From Bog-950 sp964631835 (lineage in GTDB: Bacteria; Bacteroidota; Bacteroidia; Chitinophagales; LD1), in contig CAZWAD010000001.1 in the NCBI GenBank assembly GCA_964631835.1, positions 1-64,000 of the forward strand: a stretch of DNA of 64,000 bases, in the 5' to 3' direction. The notes under the pieces are model-generated. The model had not been told where the DNA came from, made no database searches, and saw nothing but the letters and a program-made list of their open reading frames with translations. The translations under genes were made by a program, and so were the position numbers. This document shows positions 60,718 to 64,000 of this stretch, piece after piece (the stretch's first letter is position 1; each line of letters begins with the position of its first letter).

Positions 60718-61374
60718 ATGAAAAAGGCATTACTCATTATTTTAATAATTCTTCTGATAGCAGGCGCTGCGGGACTTGGCTTTTTAAAAGGTCTAAACAA
60801 AGTTCGTTATGGGTTAACTGCCAACTATCCTACCATAAAAAATCTTGTGCAAGGCTCTGTTACCGAGTTCGATAGTGTTGTAGCTGTTACACTTACAAAG
60901 AACGATGATGAAGAGCTATTCAATTATTTGAGGGGGGGCTCCAAATCTGATACCATTCAATTTTCAATCCCGTATTACGGTCGTTTTGGAATAGATTTGT
61001 CGGTGAGAAATTTCAGAGTATTTGAGGAAAAGGGAACTGTTGAAGTGTGGTTGCCTGCTATGCGGCTTTTATATTGCGAACTAAAATTTGAAAAACTGGT
61101 GGTTAACGGAAAGCCAGCGGCAGCGATTCTAAAATATGAGAGTTTTGGAACTCTTAAAAAAGAGATGCATGAATATTTAACTGCAAAAATTGAAAAGAAC
61201 AAGCTGCATCAGCAGGCAGCCAAACAAACCCTTGCCAAAGCGCTCATGTTCTACTTTATGCCTTACAAATTCGACCTTAAGCTTTACATAGATAACCAGT
61301 ACCAAACCCTGCCCATTGTTCCCGGTGTAAACCAAACAGTTGACGAAGCCATTAACCAAATGCTGGGCAAATAG
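60718..61374 (+). CDS. Membrane-anchored DUF4230-like protein
   Basis: 218 residues. One N-terminal membrane helix (about 3-25), then a domain with 'YYGRFGIDLSVRNFRVFEEKGTVEVWLPAMRLLYCELKFEKL', resembling DUF4230, a family of unknown function. The rest is helical and Lys-rich. Periplasmic side likely. Starts 14 nt after tRNA-Arg and may be transcribed with it. Confidence 0.6.
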   Translation: MKKALLIILIILLIAGAAGLGFLKGLNKVRYGLTANYPTIKNLVQGSVTEFDSVVAVTLTKNDDEELFNYLRGGSKSDTIQFSIPYYGRFGIDLSVRNFRVFEEKGTVEVWLPAMRLLYCELKFEKLVVNGKPAAAILKYESFGTLKKEMHEYLTAKIEKNKLHQQAAKQTLAKALMFYFMPYKFDLKLYIDNQYQTLPIVPGVNQTVDEAINQMLGK

Positions 61375-61518
61375 CCTATTACGGCTTTCTTCTTTTTTAT
61401 ACAACTAACATACCGGCAAGCAAAGATTGTGAGGTGAAGTTTAAGTCTTCACATACAACACCCCTTATCTTTATCCGTATAACTTTCTGTGAGTATTCGG
61501 AAAATAATTTTTTGAAAG

Positions 61519-63999
61519 ATGAAACGGATTTTAACCTCTGTAACCCTTGTATTTTCTTACATCCTGATTTTTTCGCAGGCACCTCAAAAGTTCAATTACC
61601 AGGCTATTGCCCGTAATATGTCAGGAGCTATTCTTCCTAATCAGAATGTTACATGCCGCTTTACCCTGCGCGATATTTCTGCTACTGGTCCCATTATTTA
61701 CCAGGAGCAGCAGCAACTTCAAACCAACCAGTTTGGCTTGTTTACCGCATTGATTGGAAATGGAAATGTATTGCAGGGAAATTTTTCGTCCATCTCTTGG
61801 GGAAATAGTGCCAAGTTTTTACAGGTTGAGTTTGACCCTGAAGGCGGAGCTAACTTCCTGGTTGTAAGTTCTACACAAATGGTTAGTGTGCCTTACGCTC
61901 TATATGCCGAAACCGCTGGCAACGGAGTCGGTGGCGGAACCGGAGCTACTGGAGCCACGGGTCCCACCGGTGCAACCGGAGCTACAGGCGGAGGTGGAGG
62001 AGCAACCGGTCCTACGGGTGACACAGGCCCGACAGGTGCTACCGGTCTTGCCGGTTCTACAGGTGCCACAGGTGTTACTGGAGCTACCGGTGCCACAGGA
62101 ACAGGGGGTGGTGCTACAGGGCCTACAGGGGTTACAGGTGCAACCGGCCCGGCTGGCTCCGGCAACGTAAACGGCACACTGAACTTTGTCTCGAAATTCA
62201 CTCCCGATTCAACTTCAATTGGTAACTCCAGGATTTACGACAATGGAACAAATGTGGGTATCAACACTCCTAACCCGCAAAAAGATTTTCACGTGCACGG
62301 AAGTTCCCTAACCAGCATTCAACTTACTAATGATTCTGCCGGAAGTTTGGCATCAGATGGATTCCTGATTACCATCAATTCGGATTCCGGTGAGATCGGA
62401 ATGATTAATCAGGAAGCGCAGGATATATTTATCAGTACCGCAGGTAACGAGCGTATACGCTTTACACGCTATGGTTTAGTAGGCATTGGAACGTCTTCGC
62501 CTCAAAACGATTTGGTTTTAATCAGTCAAAGTGGTTTACCCACCAATCTTCAAATTGTTTCAGCACTTACCGGTCAGGGTTCTGGTGATGGGTTGCTGCT
62601 TGCACACACCGATGCGTTTGGTTCTGCCACACTCATGAATCAGGAAAACCGCCCACTTTCGTTTGGCACAAATGCTTTGGAAAGAGTGCGGATTACCGAG
62701 ATCGGTAAAGTAGGAATTGGCATAACCACACCCCAACGCGAGCTGGTGGTAAGTAACGGCTTCGACACTTCTTCCATACAACTGGTTTCTTCGGTTACAG
62801 GTGTAACCAAAACCGATGGTTTTGTGATGGGGCAAACGGACAACACTGGCACCATTCACTTAATGAACTACGAAGCAAAAGATATTGCGATAGGAACCAG
62901 CGCTACCACGCGCTTAACCATAACCAGTGATGGCCGCAGCGGAATCAATGTGTCGACACCGGTAAAAGATTTGTCGATTAAAAATGCTTCGGGCTCACCT
63001 TCTGCTATTCAGTTGGTTTCGGCTTCTACCGGTGAAGGACCAGTGGACGGATTAATCATTGGCCATTCGACCCATACCGGTGCTTCATTCATTACTAATT
63101 ATGAAAACGAACCGCTATCGTTCGGAACAAATGCTACCGAGCGTATGAGGATTACCGAGTCTGGCAAAGTAGGTATCGGTTTAGTTTCTTCTGTTCCACA
63201 ACATGAAATTGATGCGGTGTTTCCTATTGATGCCATTATGCGATTGAAAGGTGAAGGCGGAAGTGCCAATCGTTCAATTATCAGTTTGGATAAAGATAAT
63301 TCGCTGACCGATCAGGCTGCGGTGCGCTACACACTAATTGATTCTGCACAGTGGCTGGTAGGAACATTGAACAATGATAATTACCGCGTATTCAATTTTA
63401 ATACCGGAAACGATGCGCTCGTCATCAATTATGTAACTGATAACGTGGGAGTGGGCACTCCTTCGCCAACTGCCAAGCTGGAAGTGAACGGACAGATAAA
63501 AATTACCGGTGGCGGGCCGGGAGCCGGTAAGGTTTTGATTTCAGATGCCACCGGTCTGGCATCATGGGGTGAGGATAATCCGAAAAAAGCTTTCAGCGCG
63601 CATAACAGCAGCGGAAGCCTGAACATAAGCAGCAACACGGAGACGGCTTTAACCTTTGACACAGAAAATTTTGATGATGGAGGTTATTATAATTCATCTG
63701 CTTCAGAATACAATGTACTGTCGCAGGGGGTTTATCATTTCGATGTCAAACTCAACTGGAACCCGTTTACGTCCGGTGGCGATGCCACGCTGGCACTTCG
63801 TGTAAACGGGTTGATTGCGGAGCAGGTACGGCAAACTGTTTCCACCGGTTCCGGCTCAGTTCAACAAATATTGAATGCCAACCTTCAGTTATATGCTGGC
63901 GATGTTGTGGATGTAGCGGTGATTCAAACTTCGGGTGCTTCGCAGGCGATAAACTTAAACCAGTTCGAAAGTGTTTTTTCAGGGTTTAAGATTTATTAA
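61519..63999 (+). CDS. Large collagen-like surface protein with internal repeats
   Basis: 826 residues, signal peptide ending IFSQ. 'APQKFNYQAIARNMSGAILPNQNVTCRFTLRD' is a well-known Bacteroidota opening domain. Residues 142-213 are Gly-X-Y triplets, very rich in Thr (GATGPTGATG), broken by Gly runs. Then about four 80-residue modules, each with 'VGIGT.TP', 'IQLVS..TG', 'FGTNA.ERMRIT'. The C-terminal 130 residues look like a C1q/TNF-like jelly-roll that would trimerise the stalk. No T9SS domain. Confidence 0.83.
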   Translation: MKRILTSVTLVFSYILIFSQAPQKFNYQAIARNMSGAILPNQNVTCRFTLRDISATGPIIYQEQQQLQTNQFGLFTALIGNGNVLQGNFSSISWGNSAKFLQVEFDPEGGANFLVVSSTQMVSVPYALYAETAGNGVGGGTGATGATGPTGATGATGGGGGATGPTGDTGPTGATGLAGSTGATGVTGATGATGTGGGATGPTGVTGATGPAGSGNVNGTLNFVSKFTPDSTSIGNSRIYDNGTNVGINTPNPQKDFHVHGSSLTSIQLTNDSAGSLASDGFLITINSDSGEIGMINQEAQDIFISTAGNERIRFTRYGLVGIGTSSPQNDLVLISQSGLPTNLQIVSALTGQGSGDGLLLAHTDAFGSATLMNQENRPLSFGTNALERVRITEIGKVGIGITTPQRELVVSNGFDTSSIQLVSSVTGVTKTDGFVMGQTDNTGTIHLMNYEAKDIAIGTSATTRLTITSDGRSGINVSTPVKDLSIKNASGSPSAIQLVSASTGEGPVDGLIIGHSTHTGASFITNYENEPLSFGTNATERMRITESGKVGIGLVSSVPQHEIDAVFPIDAIMRLKGEGGSANRSIISLDKDNSLTDQAAVRYTLIDSAQWLVGTLNNDNYRVFNFNTGNDALVINYVTDNVGVGTPSPTAKLEVNGQIKITGGGPGAGKVLISDATGLASWGEDNPKKAFSAHNSSGSLNISSNTETALTFDTENFDDGGYYNSSASEYNVLSQGVYHFDVKLNWNPFTSGGDATLALRVNGLIAEQVRQTVSTGSGSVQQILNANLQLYAGDVVDVAVIQTSGASQAINLNQFESVFSGFKIY

Positions 64000-64000
64000 A

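Noticed and set aside
61893..62201. Pro/Val/Ala-rich minus-strand frame
   Set aside because: It is the exact shadow of the Gly-X-Thr collagen triplets on the other strand.

Overview
The window is chromosomal DNA of a Bacteroidota bacterium, most likely from the Sphingobacteriales/Chitinophagales side of the phylum. The markers are the gliding-motility lipoprotein GldH, five secreted proteins with type IX secretion (T9SS) C-terminal domains, PSP1/RicT next to a delta' clamp-loader subunit, lipoproteins and signal peptides of the 'A-Q/F-G-Q' kind, collagen-like surface proteins, and TAnnTTTG promoter boxes. About 57 protein genes and two tRNA genes (Thr-CGT, Arg-CCT) are packed tightly, often with 1-4 nt overlaps. 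No rRNA, CRISPR array, prophage or transposase gene was seen.

Layout: 1-1016 is a repeat-rich edge with one lipoprotein gene. 1017-4395 is a minus-strand housekeeping block (GPx, HolB, RicT, GldH). 4436-8282 is a surface-glycan cluster (two glycosyltransferases, GNAT, KAS III, ACP). 8423-20353 mixes metabolic enzymes (pirin, 5-alpha-reductase-like, epimerase, FabG, YebC, M19 and M29 peptidases) with T9SS substrates. 20375-25507 looks like a cyclic-nucleotide module: a nucleotide-translocase-like/HEAT membrane protein, a separate cNMP-binding protein, an HD-domain protein and a class III adenylate cyclase. 25589-28696 is paaABCD plus a small DUF6265-like gene. 29192-33526 holds two secreted amidohydrolases. 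33569-40521 has surface proteins, a c-type cytochrome and AnmK. 40558-43537 is the accessory part: a BrnT-type toxin pair bracketed by a duplicated anmK 3' end, a hypothetical gene, nearly 1 kb of repeats and gene remnants, and a HAD/ParB-like gene pair. 43598-58201 is again largely core (LolE-like, RbfA, MsbA-like ABC transporter, RecG, PnuC/NAD salvage, LD-carboxypeptidase, MetG) with surface and lipid enzymes between. The end holds a T9SS esterase, an outer-membrane barrel, tRNA-Arg and a large collagen-like protein.

The most unusual signals are short-period DNA structures. At least ten loci carry about four tandem units of exactly 7 bp (a few of 8 bp), with a different motif at each locus; several have become start codons, signal peptides or protein tails. 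A palindromic element recurs with compensated stem changes. One palindrome sits in frame inside anmK. A 21-bp repeat array of 11 units lies in the accessory region. Among genes, the best candidates for undescribed biology are the anmK-flanked toxin island, the HAD_SAK/ParB-like pair, and the split transporter/cNMP-sensor/cyclase neighbourhood.
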